Assembly (NCBI GenBank): GCA_013398015.1
Contig: VZRR01004605.1
Coordinates: 1-64,000, forward strand
Length of the DNA: 64,000 bases
From: Oreocharis arfaki
Lineage: Eukaryota > Chordata > Aves > Passeriformes > Paramythiidae
Direction of reading: 5' to 3'
The position numbers and the translations under genes were made by a program. The notes below the pieces were generated by a model. That model had not been told where the DNA came from. It searched no databases and saw only the letters and a list, made by a program, of their open reading frames with translations. Each line of letters starts with the position of its first letter. Within the stretch, counting starts at the first letter, position 1. This document shows positions 26,558-40,585 of this stretch, piece by piece.

Positions 26558-28929
26558 CAACCTAATAACTGGATTGTCATCAGAAACAGCTCATGATAGC
26601 AGTGAAATACTACATTTTCTTCTGCCATCTGCATCTTACAAAATCCTCATATCCTGTCAATATCTCATTGGGCTGACAGACTGTCTACCAAACAGCTTAA
26701 GAAATACCTGCCCTATTTCAGGCTTAGAACTACAGTGAGAGGCATTCAGGTTTAAGTACCACCTTCCAAAAGAAAAGGATTCAACACCTGTTAGATGCAG
26801 AATTTCAACTTTACAATGAAGTAAAATTTTGCGTTACATTTACGATGAAATAAAATAAGACACATACAACACAAGATATTAGTCATCCTCACTAAAAACT
26901 TGAGGAATGTATTATTACAAAAAGTGTGTGTGTAGATTTACTAAGTCAATTACAGGTAGTAGTTTACACCATTAAATGACTTTCAGGAAAGTGAACTTAA
27001 CACATTACCCACAATTACACCCAGTGAATGTTAATTGCTTTGTTTTGAACCTTACCCACTACTACTTCCCTTTTACTTCCTTTCTCAACCATTCCTCTTA
27101 CTGACATCCACAAAACAGAACCACTGCAAATAAACAAATGTTCAATTAATGTAATGATTTAACTTACTGTACTGTGCTATTTTTTTCCTTCTCCCAGCTT
27201 TCAAAGAACACTGTCTACAGTGTGAAAACCGACGTTTCCCTCAAGCACTCTGTTTTAGGAGTGTTTTGTTCTTGTTCAAGTTATTTAAAACTATGTACTT
27301 GTTATCAATTCAGAGCAAAGCTCCCATTGATGCCCTTTCTAATACTGCTATAGTTACCATATAAAGCCCAAATGAAGCATCACTTTGTTTCATCTAATAA
27401 ATGACATGCCAGTGTTTGAATAATTTATCCTAAAACCAAGAGCTTCAGAGAAATAGCTGCTTAATAGCAAAAAAATAAGTAAAATAAGTTTTAAAAGACG
27501 CTATTTAAATACAGTGTAGTATTCTAATTCAATACAGAAAAAAAGTTCTTTTACTGTCTCATTTCTGAGAAAATATATCAGAGACAACAGAAAACACAGG
27601 GTTGATATCCATTCAAAATATGAAAGACAATCCTTGATTATCAGCATCACATCCAGTCCTTACTTTATTTCCCAGGTCTTAGTAAAAGAACAAAAAGATT
27701 TTTCTCCCCTTCCCATAAAATAGATTAGGTAGGCATGACATTTTCCCACTTCACTGTTATATGCAGTAATAAGCTTCCCTTTTGTAGCATTTATGCATTC
27801 AAACAGTGCTGAGGTTAAGCTGGAGCAAAGCAATTTGGCATGCTTGCATCTGCTTTTATCAGGGAAAGGAAAAGCAATCCATGAGGTCTGGACTGACCTT
27901 AAAGCACAAGTATTTATTTGGAGACTCTAAGGGCTTACCAATTGTGTTTGCTAAGAGGGAACTTAAATTTGATCACACTCACACCCAATGTCACCTTAAT
28001 TCAGGCAACCGCCTTTCAGTTCTTCTGCAGGGCCAATAATGTAATTGGTATTCTGGTATTACAGATATTCTCTCTTTTAAAAGGACACATTAACTACACA
28101 CTCCCATTCTACCATGCTACTTTCTACAGGACATTTCAGGTTTCCAAAGCCAGCTACTTCCAAATTCAGGTAACTTACTCAAAAAAATTAAGTCTATGCT
28201 GGTCCATGCAATTATATTTTCAAAGTATATCTATAAAACCCTCTGATGCCTCTGGTATACAACCGTCCCAGAAAAATACTAAAGTCAATCATCTTACGAG
28301 TAAACAACTAGAAGAGAAAATTGTCTTAACAATGTCAGATATACAAAGGAGCTGGTTTAGAAAGCAGGCCTTTGCTGCTTTTACTAAGTCACTTCTCAGT
28401 TAATCTGCTGAAATACAAATGCATTCAGGGAACACACTTCTTCCCTTAGGAACTGGACACTCCTGTTTTGTTTCAAGGTAAGATTGCTCCCGTTCTTTCA
28501 TGAAATCTGAGCAACTTACAGTGTTTCCAACTCTCAAGTCCACAATAAATTAAAAGAAATGCATTAGAAACAATTAGTGGGGCAACATTTACTGCCTCTC
28601 AATGACAAAAGATACTTGATCAAATTTAGATCCACTGCAGTGCAAGCAGTAAAACAATGTGAATACATAGTGTGCAGCTTTGCAAATGGAGCACTTCCAT
28701 CTTTCCATCTAATAAATAGTACCGTTATTGCCAGGTAGTGATGTGCCAGTGATTAAGGTTTTATTATTCTTTTTTTCACTTTATTCACTATTCCTCCATC
28801 CTTTAACTACTGTAAAATCTCAGACTATTTTTAAACTGACGGTACATAGAATTAATTCTCAATTGCATAATAAGCAAGTCCCACGTTTCGTACATTCTAG
28901 GGACACCAGCATCCTATATTCAAACACAG
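26558..28929. other. AT-rich non-coding DNA, no gene seen
   Basis: No repeat or gene could be assigned. The open frame at 27918-28403 (161 codons, plus) has no recognisable domain, initiates in ordinary AT-rich DNA and lacks splice or start context; I treat it as chance. Confidence 0.6.
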
Positions 28930-29016
28930 AATGCGCAGATGTGGCGCTCAGGGACATGGTTTAGTGGCAGTGCTTGGCTAATGCTCTTAAAGGTCTTTCC
29001 AACCTAAACAATTCTA
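28930..29016 (+). mobile_element. CR1-type LINE 3' end fragment
   Basis: The order gtggcgctcagggacatggt, ttagtggcagtgcttggcta, then cttaaaggtctttccaacct and aaacaattctaaat follows the extreme 3' end of a CR1 subfamily, where 'ggcactcagggacatggttt ... gatcttaaaggtcttttccaacctaaatgattctat' is usual. The copy is short, 5'-truncated and moderately diverged, with part of the middle lost. Confidence 0.85.
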
Positions 29017-32000
29017 AATATACATTTCACATTTTAAAAAATTACCAACAAGAAACAGAACTGTTGTAATTCTTAACTTCTCTGCTGAGTACTTGAACAG
29101 AGCCTATGCTCAGTTAGGAGCACAGAAGACCTTTCATTCATTTCTTCTCAAAGTTGCCTTCAGAGCTCCTGTTTTCTCTGTCTGGAGCCAGACTAATCTC
29201 AGCTCAAACACAAACATGCCCAGAGAATCAGGAATTCAAGCCACACATTCTCACAAAAAGACAAATTGATTCAGTTCACCAGGGCTGCTCAGGGCTCAAA
29301 AGCAAAGCAATCAGGCTCTCAACGAGACACAGAGATCACCACATGCAATTCCATTTCAGCCAAGGACAAGGTTCTACAGTAGAGATGCTTCACTGCCATT
29401 TTCTGCTCACCCAGCCTGTGTGGTTAACATCCCACTAACATACTAAGGACAGTCCTAAACTGCCTCTTCAATCCAAAGAAAAGCTGCATGATTCTCTTTA
29501 ATTCGACATCAAACCCAGATCAGTAGCTGATGCTAACGGGCAAATCACAGTAGCTGGAGTTTAACTCAGAGCTAAAGGGGTGATACAGCAGCTTCAGGAT
29601 GGACCTGGCTTGTATTCACCAGTTCACAACATAGGTGTGGTGAGCTTCTACCTATATGGACTAGAGCATCTAAGAAATGCGCTCATACTAGGGCAGAATT
29701 AGTCATCACCTCTTCTCCTGAGAATTTTCCCCCTGCCAGGATCTCTCCAAGGAAAAGAAAGTCTGACAATTAAGGCAGGTAACAGCACCGGGCAGCAGCT
29801 CTGCAGACGTGCCACCTAAAGGAGGCAGGTATTGTGAGGGATTGAATAGACATTTTCACTCTGTTCCCAAATAAAGAACAGGAGAAAGAATGGGGTGTGT
29901 GGATGTGTGAGTATGAAACGGAAGCGAAATCTATCTAAATTAAAGATAATTATAAGGAGATTATTTGGTTCAAGGTCACCTATGGCAGGCAACACCACCG
30001 TTATCATAATAACTTTAGATAAAAAGAAGATTAGACAGGTACAAACAGCTGCAAACCTACAGTGCTGCTGCCACATACAGAACTCCACTTTCTAGCTCCT
30101 CTTAAATGTTTTCCTTTGAAAATACTTTTATTCATTAGAAATATTTCCTCACTTCAATCTCTTTTTTCTTACATATTTTTCTACCTATTAACAGCTCAAC
30201 TGCCTATATATATATTAAAAATTAGTGCACCATGTCATAAAAGGCAAACACGATCAGAAGACAAAAAGCAAACTCACACCAGAGCAGAGCATACATTTGC
30301 TTCTTCTGGGCTATACAAATCTGTTGTTTAACTGGTCTTCAAACAGTTGATCATCATGATTTACAGTTTAGAAACACAAATTCACATCAATTTAAATTTC
30401 ACTGCATAATGTGACTATCTTGAATTTCTACATCTTTCTTTTATGTTGCAGGCTGCTTTAATTACGCCAGTTCAACTTTCTGAAAGTGAGAACAGAAAAA
30501 TCTGAAAATGAAAAGCTGAAGTTGTTGAAACAAATATAAGATTACGGGATATCCGAATCTCACCAAAACAGCTTATTGATGAAAATGGGTCTCTGTCAGG
30601 CTGTCTAATGTAATATCCGATCTCTTTTTAGCAAAAAACCCACTCTATTTCTACTTTAACTACGAATCAAAGAACGATTTGAAATATAAATCATAAATTT
30701 ACACATTTATGAGCAAGTACAGAATGCTGAACTATCTTCAAAGACTAAAGCTATTGTGATATTATACGCACAGAAAACTACTGTGCTCTGATACCTAAAT
30801 TTTACGTATTTATCCACTTAATACACAGTGAAATCCACAGTTATGCAGCCTTATGTATCTTAATTTCCTGCTTTCCACAGAAATGCTTGATGCATACTAC
30901 TGCATAAGCAAGCCTCATGCAAATTCAGAAGAACCATTAAAAAGTCACTTTCAATTTTCTTCTTTTTCTCACCCGGCATTATTAATCTAGGGAGCAGATG
31001 CAGGACCAGTGCATTTATTTTTAAATACACTGGCATTAATATTTGCAAACATAACTACAGCAGCACAACTTAACCACTGTGAACAAAGCAGAAGTCAGCA
31101 CTTAATCTCTAAGATTTGGAGACCCTCAGCATATTAACTTTCTTTACATTTTCCCTCCATCACTCAGCACTTTTGTCTGATAGGGAAGCCAGGTGGCTAC
31201 AGAAGTTGTCCTGTCAGCTTTATCTTTAATCTCTGCACTCAGATTTGTGAATGTAACACAAAGGGTGTAAGGCAATGTAAGAAATACACTTACCTTTTGA
31301 GTATCATCTTTCTGTAATTAGAGACTACAAAGGGATAATAAATACATACATCAATGTTTTGGCTTTAATTAATAATCATGTTTAGTTTGTACAGCTACTA
31401 CTGTATGAAAAAGGTCTGTACTAAGAGATGTTGCTTCCCTCTACTGCTTTAATGACACCATTGTTTGGTCACTAACACTGAACTCATCCAGCAGTCCTGC
31501 AAATGGAGAAAGGAGCCAAGGCTGAAGCAATTTTGGCAAGTCCCAATTTCCTCTGAAGTTAAAGGGGACTGCCCTGCACGCCAGAAAGACAACTCAACAC
31601 AGACAAAAGATCAATTTGTACAAACCCAAGTTTAATCTGGAAGATGATTAACAAATAGAACTACCAAAGGAAGTGGACACTTATCCCTCTCAGGCTCTTC
31701 ATATGAAGACAAGCTTTCCAGCAGATCCACTACTGCAGAGCATGTTACCTGCCTCCATGGAGGGAAATGAATGACATTTACATTCCCCACAAAGGAGATC
31801 AAATGAAACACTTCAGTGATCTCTTTTGATTCTACTACTATGAACCTCTATCACCCTCATAACCCTAGGTACAATTTTTCTCTAAGTTTAGCACAAAAAG
31901 AAACACAAATTTGTGCAAAACCAAAATTTTTTGAGTCTTTCCTTCAGTTTTCCTGGGAAAAATTGACAGAGAATTACTTCTTGTCTGCACTTTATTACTG

Positions 32001-34183
32001 CTTGCAAAAAAACCTCCCACTTCTACCCTCTTCCCTCTTTTAATTTCGGAATTGCACCTAAATTATAATGGTTCTTCAAATTACCTAGACTAGCAAGATC
32101 TGGCTACATAAGGAGTAAGATACCCATTCCAACAAAAACAGGTCAAGTCAAGGAACAAAGCTACACCTCTTTTAGCCAGGAACTTCAGAGTAAGGAAATA
32201 AGACCATATATTTCAGGTGCTTTTGTCTTCACTACTGCTGAAAATTAATTAAAGGGATTTCAAGTGTGCCCGTATACATTATATATGCATGTTTTTATCA
32301 GCATGCATTTGGGTTATTCCCTCAGAAATCCCTCTCTCTTGTCCACAGAAAATCTGATTCAGGTTTCAGAGTTTTTACTGGGAAAAGGAAAATGATATAT
32401 GAAATACATTTTAGCCTTTATATGTTACAGGTTTTGTGGCAGAAGCAGCAGTTTTCTACTGTTTAAAATGTTCCCCTTCACTTATATTTTACTTCTGAGC
32501 TTGTTTTGGATATTCTTCATCTGTGATACTGCCATTGATTTATTCTAGTCAGAAATCATAGGATTTATTTCTGTTGAGCAAACCAGTGGGCTTTCTGAAT
32601 GGATTATCATCAACCTTTTTTTTTTTTTAACCTTTTTTTTTCAAGGAGGTGAACAACCACTGGTTTTCCCAACAAACTGCACTCTGGGAAGGTCATTACA
32701 CTCTTAGTCTTCAAGACCACCAGAAGTCATTCTGGTTCTGTGTCATGCTCTCAATGATTATATAGTGTGTAAGTGCTGTCTATAATGACCAGGCGTACCG
32801 AATTCAGCTGAACATCTTTATCTAATTTTTCAAGCCTAGAACATTTTGTCCCATTTCGTTTTTATGATACTTATTTCAAACTTTTTCCAAGCAGGTCCGG
32901 GGTACAGAGCAGATGTTTTTCTTTGTGTTTTCTTTCCATAGCTGTCTAAGCCACCCCCAGAACTCATCACCTAGAATGGCATCAGTCGTTGTTGAGCTTT
33001 ACAACAGTCTTATTGATTGGTATCTCCCAAAGGCACATTGTCATCATTTTACCCACTGATGGGGTTATGGGCAGACACACACTTTGACATTCCCCTTAGA
33101 TGTGATAAATGCAATCCTCATTTTCTCAGATCTTGTGCAATTCACCACAAATCCATTGATCACCACAGAATGACCCTTTCTATTACAGCTTTGAAGCTGT
33201 GAAACTCAATGATATAAATATCTTCCTAATTCATACATATGCCATATATTCCATAGTCCTATTTTTCATTAGATTGGGGTGATTCAGCTCCTCTTTTTCA
33301 TGATGAAAATATCAACCGGTGTATTCCTTTTGAATAATGTGGTACAGCATCACTTTGAATAAAACATTAACAGGTTTCTTCTCCACTATAATCTATCTCA
33401 TTTTTAAATACCAGAGGGCATTCCTCACATGTGCCACATCTGAATCATTTTGCTTGTGCACTGCCACAATCATTATTATTATAACAAACAGAAACCAGTT
33501 GGTGGTTGTTACTAGCTGTAGTTTTACTTGGAAATTTTACTCTAGTAAAAACATTCTTAAAACTAGACATAACAGGGAAGAAAAAATTTCTTCCTATGCT
33601 TAACATAGGAAAAACCACTAATCAGAATTTACTAAGCATTATGCTTTGTGCATCTTTTGCAAATATTCTCAAAACAAGTAAAAACTGGTCATTGCAAGAA
33701 TAAAGCAGCCAAGTCAGCCACATATGAACTTCAGAGAGCAACCTGCACAAACTCAGTGCCCTAACATTGCTCCTTTTACAGAACTACAGTGAGTGTAGAG
33801 ATTATGGCATGATTTGGCCTAGGCTACAAAATTCTATGTGCACTATTTTGGGAAAATATAATAAAATCTCCATAAAGGTTTGAACACTTTAAATGCTAAG
33901 CAAGTGCTCATGATGAAAACAGAGATGCCTGTCACTGCCCTACTGAATTATAAACTGTTCTTAGTTTTGTGTATTAAATATACAATTAAAAGCTTTCCAT
34001 CTCTTATTTCAGATAACGAAATTGCAATCTTCCTTGGAAATTAGCTTTCCATCTAGTTCCTAGACATGTCTTTTTTTAATTATTGTTTTTGAACCAGAAG
34101 CCATTTAATTATTAAATGTGCCTTCCATTTGCATCTCTGGAAATAGTTTTCTTATTCTCTCTTCTTCTATGATTTCATTTCAG
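29017..34183. other. AT-rich non-coding DNA, no certain gene
   Basis: Mostly unique AT-rich sequence. Points of note are a TA-rich tract near 30205-30216, two T runs (T13 at 32616-32628, T9 at 32633-32641), and a weak match to the tail of old MIR/L2-like repeats near 33040-33100 (a cattgtcatcattttaccca phrase). The segment just before 34184 is pyrimidine-rich and serves as the acceptor of the decayed exon described next. No upstream exon of that gene was recognised. Confidence 0.55.
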
Positions 34184-34717
34184 TCCATTACCAGGGGTGT
34201 GAGCAGGTTGCTGACTATGCTGATTGGCAGGGAGCAGGGAGAAGCCCTTGCTCCACATTTCATTCAGATAATAGAAACCTGCAAGCTGCTCAGTGTGACA
34301 GATGAGCTCTGTGAGCTAAAGCAACTTGTTCTGCCTGTCAGGCTGCAAGAGCCTACAGCACCAAGATACTATTGTGATGACACCACCATCACGAAACTGG
34401 GTCAAATATATGGTCACTTTAAAACAGAATGTCACCCATTCTTTCTACTCGAGGAATTTGATTCAGTGACACTAAAAGCTGTTAGATACCATTAGCCTCA
34501 TATCCAGGTCCAAAATGAAACCGTTTCTTTGACAGTATTTGAAGGATCTTCTTGCGGGCCCTACTTTGCCATTAAAGTTCATAGGAAACACAAACTGTCA
34601 TATAATGTCACTATTGCCCAGAGCGAGCGGGTGCTTTATGAGGACAACACTCTCTATGTTGCACCAGGGGAGCTGGACCTTTAGAGTAATATCACCATTA
34701 TGGCCTCTGTGGATTAA
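34184..34717 (+). pseudogene. Decayed exon of an unrecognised glycoprotein
   Basis: A polypyrimidine tract and TTTCAG (34150-34183) form a good 3' splice site. From 34184 one frame runs about 177 codons to TAA at 34715-34717, broken only by TAG at 34493-34495 and 34682-34684; in AT-rich DNA a random frame would hit stops far more often. Codon content and GC are higher than in the surroundings. The first part reads SITRGVSRLLTMLIGREQGE; later parts include YYCDDTTITKLGQIYGHFKT and, past the first stop, SSCGPYFAIKVHRKHKLSYN. Three N-glycosylation sequons (NETV, NVTI, NITI) and several Cys suggest an extracellular domain. Both TAGs could be single C-to-T changes from CAG. I do not recognise the family. 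It could be a relic exon of a lost gene, a fragment of a duplicated gene, or a degraded foreign insertion. No donor site is obvious after the first stop, so the last portion could also be a terminal exon. Confidence 0.6.
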
Positions 34718-36308
34718 AAGCATTAAAATTATCACAGAATTTTAAAGAAAATTATACAGATATAAAATAGGTTTTTTATAATCTCAGAAATAAAACTAAA
34801 AGATACCTGAACTCATGCCTACTCCTATAATTTTTCTTTAGATCATCATCTCATACAATTTTTTTTTTAGTGGAATAAAATAATTATTAAATAAATGTTA
34901 GTAAAAAAGTAAAGATAAATGAAAAGTAATATCTAATAAACTGTTCCAATTATTTCCCTCAGTCGTGGAAGATTTACTTGCACCATACTGTGATGCTGAA
35001 ATATCCCATGCTATATTACAAGTATGTACTTTTCAAAGATTAAATAACTGTGGTGTACAGATCACACCAAATGCTGCTTCTATATAAGATTTGGAAAAGC
35101 AGATAATCAGATGAAGATAGTTCTGGCCATACTCTAATATTTGATGATCAAAATCTTGCATTTATTAAGTGACATGTAAACCTATATTTTTTAACAGATT
35201 TACACAATGTATATGTTTCAGCATAGATAATTTTAGTCCAAAAGTACTAGAAATGTAGAAGGAAACAGTAAAGGTCTGAGATCCAAAAGTAATTTCCTTC
35301 TCAGTATTTACCAATTTGTGTTGACAGTCTGAGTCAAGCTCAAATCATGGACTCAGGTCAAGTAAAAATTCCCAGCCTATTAGATTACACAGTTTAATTT
35401 AGGTTTTCAATACAGCATAATGAAGACATTTTATATATTTCAGGTTTTGATGTATGTATTTTTTTGGTTTATGTTCCATACTTGCCTTCCTAGTTCACCA
35501 CAAAAATTTTCAGGAAAAATATTTTCAAGAAAAACTACTCATGGAGCCATTCAGTTAAGATGATTCATATTTTTGTGCAGTTAAAAACTTATATAATTCT
35601 TTAAAATAATTGTTGTTTACTTGCTTTGATTTCTAAATGTCTTTGATCTCATTCATTAATATTCATTAGACTTCTGATGTTGGACTAACGAGAAGCTTAC
35701 ACATTTATGAGAAGCTATTTAAACAATGCTATCAATTTTTTTTTCTGACTTATGTTTTTCATCAACACTGACAATACTTAATTCTTCGTATTCTCCAGTT
35801 TCTCTTCAAACTTCCTGAAGACATGGTACATTCTCCAAAACAAAGGGGAACTCAACAAATGCATAACTAATTCAGCCAATTTGGAGCATAGAACCCTAAG
35901 CAGATAACAAGAGAAACACATAAGATATATGGACAGAATGAATAATGCTCAAAGGAAAAATCCAGCCACAACTTCTCAGCCTCAGGAGTTTACAGGCACA
36001 AAAGCAGCAGTGCTGTTGCCAGAAGACAAGAGCAGCCACTGATATTTCCCATCCCAGGTGCACACACAACATGCAGGAACAGCGAGGCACTTGTGTGCTT
36101 TGTATTTCAGAAAACATCAGCTGTGCTCAAGCTGAGTTTCTACTGTTTGCAGTCCATATCCACAGGAAGCTGAAAGGAAGAGTGTCGCAGAATGCTGCCC
36201 AGAATCACCTGCATTGCACACACGGCATAAATGAGAAGCACCCACAGGAACCAGTGCAATCCACCACAACATGGCAACAGACAGATTCAATACAATATGT
36301 CAAAATTT

Positions 36309-36341
36309 GTATATATATGTGTGTGTATATATATATATATT
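36309..36341. repeat. TA/TG microsatellite
   Basis: Alternating TA, then TG, then a long TA run. It is a polymorphism-prone simple repeat without evident function. Confidence 0.9.
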
Positions 36342-39300
36342 CAAATAAAGCTACACCAGTTTGAAATCATCCATTAGAGGAGTCTATCTAGGAATTAAGT
36401 CCTACACTGCAAGAGAAATAGCCATTATAAGCTTCCTAATGACAATAAAATAAATCTGCAAATGCAGCAAAGTACATAATTATGCAGTGCCCACTATAGC
36501 ATAGACACACCCATACACCAAATTTCCATACACAGAAAGCCACTGCTCTGGTCTCAGGATCAAATAATAACAAAAAAGTTCAAGGACAAAGTATTCCTAA
36601 TTCTAGGATTCCCAATTCACAGGATGCTTAGTACCTAATACCTCAGAATCTACTACCAACGCCAAACTTTTCAAAAGAGTTTCTTTTGTATATCAAAGTT
36701 TAAAAGATCTTCACTGGTACAAACGTTTTATTATGTGTATAGATATGAATACGGTTCTATATTACAACACAGTTCTGCAAGAAAATAATAAAATAATTTT
36801 AGAAGCTTTACATAGCATCCAAAATATTTATATAAGCCAGAATTCTGATTATGCGCAACACCTGCCTTTATGTATCACTCCGAAATGAATCTTCCTCTAA
36901 AGAACAATATTTCCACCTCTTCTTCCTTTCTATTCTTCTCTTTTCCCCTGCATTCAGATCCAGATACTTGGTCTGTAACTCTGATTCTCAAGCTTACCTC
37001 TCAGAAATGTACCATCATAGCACACGTCATACTGGGATTTTATCCCACTTAAGCAAATCTTCTCAAAATAAGCCACGCATCAGAATTAACATGACATAAG
37101 AAGTGTTAATATCACAATACTAAAAGGCAATTTTTTTCCCCCTGACACCTGGGAAAGTGAAAAACAAGATAACATATTATTTAACAGAAGTTTTTCCAAG
37201 TAAGTCAAGTATACACAATGCTTGGGGTTCTGGGGTTTTTTTTGTTACAAAACATATTCTAATTTCTAATTCAAATATCCCAAAGTTTCTCAATTTTAAT
37301 TTTTTAAAAATTTTTCTTAAATCACACTGTCAAGGCCTAACACCTACAGCTTCAGTTGCAGCACTGGGAAGGCTACATCTCACAACAGGTATAAAGCACT
37401 GAAGTTAATTAATGGACTAAGATTCAAACAGCAAAACTGATGAAAAGCTAATACAGAAATCTTTCTCATTGGAAACACTTAGGTAAAGAGAAATGACAGT
37501 GCCTGCTACCAACAATAATGAATCAATGGGGGAAAGCTTACAAATTACACTAATTAGTAAGAAGCAGACAAGAAAAATAAGTCTCAAAGCAGGAGCGGCA
37601 TCTTGGCAAAACCCCCACAAGCAAAGGCACCCAGTCTAGGCCTCACCATCTCCTATGTCTTTCAAAGGAGGCACCCAGCAGTCCAGTGTTTGCCCTATGA
37701 AATTAGAGCCAACCAGCCTCGGCAGGCACCTTACTTACCAAAGCAATTTTTTAACTAAAAAGAAACCAGTGTGACCAATCTGTTGCTACTAATGGCCAAG
37801 TTTGGTTACATCCACACGGACTGAAGCAACTGCCGGTTAAATAAGCATTGAACCAATCTTTGGGAAGGTAGACAAGTGCTCTGCTTACAATGCCGTCTAT
37901 TACTTACTACTGAAAGCACAACAGCTGCGCACATGAGATTTATATTCTTCTACACATACAAAGAGACTCAGAATGATTTTCTTAACCTCTCATATTCCTG
38001 CAAAATTTGTCCATCCTTCCAATAAAATGTGCACTAAAACACAGAGTTTTGTTAAGTTTTAGTACTATTTTCATTCAATCAGCATGTTCTGCCTCATTCA
38101 GATTCCACCTCCTTAAGTCAGAAAAGAAAATGTCAGAATGATCTTGACGGGAAAATCTGATTTGGTTAAACACCTCAAGACTTTCCAAGTGAATGTCAAC
38201 TTTGAAAAAGATACTCATTTTTAAGTGAAAATCATTATTATTGGTTTGAAAATTTCTTCATTCCTACAAGTATCGTTAAACTTTTTTTTGTGTCAAACAA
38301 TCACAAATATTTCAACCATTCTAGAGACAGAACTGGAATGCAAGGGGGCTTATATAACAGCCTTTTTTAGGACAAAAATTAGGCTTTTACAATGCAGTTT
38401 CTTTTGTGTTTAATAGAAGCCCACTTCCTTACTAATTGTCACTGGTTCTGTGACCAAAAAGTGCAACTAGTTATGCTTCATGACACACACGAATCCTTTT
38501 GTGGTTATATAATTCAATCTGAACATTAATAGCAGGACTGTTATAAATTCTACAGGAATTGTATCACCATGCCTATCTTACTAAAACATTCATGGCAAGA
38601 GACAGTTAGACGCAGTGTATCCTTTAAATATATTATTCTAGTTGGGAAAATAGTTAGTCTACCAGATGAATTAAAGAAGCCAAGAAACCAAAATCCAAAT
38701 AAGACTAGTACTGAATTTGTACAAACAGTACCTAATTTTTAAGATCACATAAAATACGAAAAAAATAAAATGCATTACTAACACTGTCTTGTTTTCAAAT
38801 AGACCTCATAGTTACAAACAAGTTTCACTAGAAAAATAAAATTGACAGCAAAATAAAGCCATCAAAGGAGAACAATTTTTATTAGTTCAAATGAAACTAA
38901 CCAGGGCTACCAGCAGTAAAAACCTAACTTCTTTCAAATTCCAAAATAATCTCCTCTCCTGACCTTTAGAGAGCTCAAGATGCATACGTACACAGAATAA
39001 ACAAAATAATTTGAAAGCAAATTCACTGAGTGCACAGTGAATTTAAAACAGCACAAATTATTTTAATCGGATTTGCACAATGTTAGTCTGTCTCACATTC
39101 CTTGTAGTAACACAAAGATGACAAAACTACTTAAGGAAAAAAATAACAACATTCTACCAAAATAATAACAATCTTTAAATATTTTTTTTAATAGCCCTAA
39201 GAGTCTCAGATTCAGAAAATATTCCTCTGAAATTCTACTCCCTCAATATCCAGCTAAGGTGCACAATTCAGCTCTAGAGAGAAAAGCCCTTTCTGCCAGT

Positions 39301-40540
39301 TATGCACGTTTCTGTCTCAGTTAAGTTGAAGAGCTGACATCTAAAAGAAAAAAAAAAGTAATTTACACAAACATTTTAAAAATTGGGTTTTTTAGGAGTG
39401 GCCTGTATTTGCCTCCTTGATCATCTAGCATGCAGTGGCTGTTTAAAGCTTCTCAGTTACATTGATTATCTTAGATTTTTCAGAGATAATGATTAAAAAA
39501 TATCAAGATCTGCAGCATAAATAACCTGACAAGCAGTGCTGACTAGTAAAAAATCTCTAGTCACAAAGAGCAGAAGTTCCCAGAAACACACAAAAATGAG
39601 CCTTAGCTGAACAAGATGACAGCACCTTCCTTTGTGGAAGTGATGCCTTGAGGTGGCCACCTAAAACACAGAGACTAGACAAGAATAAGAGAATAAAGGT
39701 AGGTATTTATTTGAAGGGCCTTCAAAGGTACNGAATCTAACTGTCCCTTGAAGAGCAAACCTAGAGAGGCTTGTTATGTCTAACCAGCATGAGAGAACAG
39801 CAGTTAACAAGCCACAAGAAACTTCAGAGTTACACAATAGGCAGTACAAGATTTGAAAAATATAAAAGTTAAAACCTAAGGCATCAGAAGGACAGATGTT
39901 ACATCAGGAGTTAAACAGCATTTATAGCCGCCAAAGCTGACCATTGCTTGTAACACTTGGAAAAAAAAAAGGAAAGAAACCTTATACTTTATACAAGCTC
40001 CAAAACAGGTCACTGCAAGAGGTTCTATTACTTGGCACCTGATGAAATGAGAATAATTAGCATGAGGAGCTGAAAGCCTTGTTTAGGTTCACAGTGTTCA
40101 ACCCCCATCCAGTTAGACCTTCCACGCCAACAGCAACAAGAGGGTTCTGTCCAAGCTGGAAAAGACAAGCATGAGAGTAAAATGTGACTAAACAAAGACA
40201 CTTACAAAGCTGAAGTTTGGCTTTGGCACTTTTAAGAAAAAACAACAGTAAGCAGGACAAAGATCTTCATTAATTACTTGCCCAGTTGAGAGATGCAATA
40301 GGACGACATAGCTTTGTCAAATAATGCACTTTATCTAACAGCACTAGTCCAAATTACTCCTGGCCTAGTTGCTTTTAAAGCTTCACTTCTTAGTATTTAC
40401 AGAGAGATTTTCAGTTTAATAAACCACTTAGATAATAGAACAGCTGGAAAGGAAACGTAAAGTAAATACTATTAACTACATGAATTTGTAAGCATTCATG
40501 GCTCACAAATGAATTTTCTATATTGGCCGTTTCCTTGTAG

Positions 40541-40585
40541 ACATCCAGTAGAACCAGCACTACTCTCGTAATTACGAGCAGCAAG
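40541..40585 (+). other. Candidate 45-nt cassette exon (speculative)
   Basis: An acceptor with a pyrimidine-rich lead (ggccgtttccttgtag, ending 40540) and a near-consensus donor (CAAG|GTGAGT at 40586) enclose 45 bases. One frame is fully open for 15 codons (TSSRTSTTLVITSSK), rich in Ser and Thr. The pairing of two good sites with a length divisible by three is suggestive, but strong splice-like sites arise by chance several times in a window this size, and no neighbouring exon was found. It may be a lncRNA exon, a real alternative exon, or nothing. Confidence 0.2.

Noticed and set aside
27918..28403. 161-codon plus-strand frame
   Set aside because: Amino-acid content is that of random AT-rich DNA, there are no motifs, and no promoter or splice sites frame it.
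31294..31324. Minus-strand micro-exon with donor AAG|GTAAGT
   Set aside because: The donor is excellent and two acceptors are possible (18 or 31 nt), but no partner exon or conserved peptide was found.
33040..33100. Possible third MIR/L2-like tail
   Set aside because: Only one short phrase resembles the consensus; the rest does not follow it.
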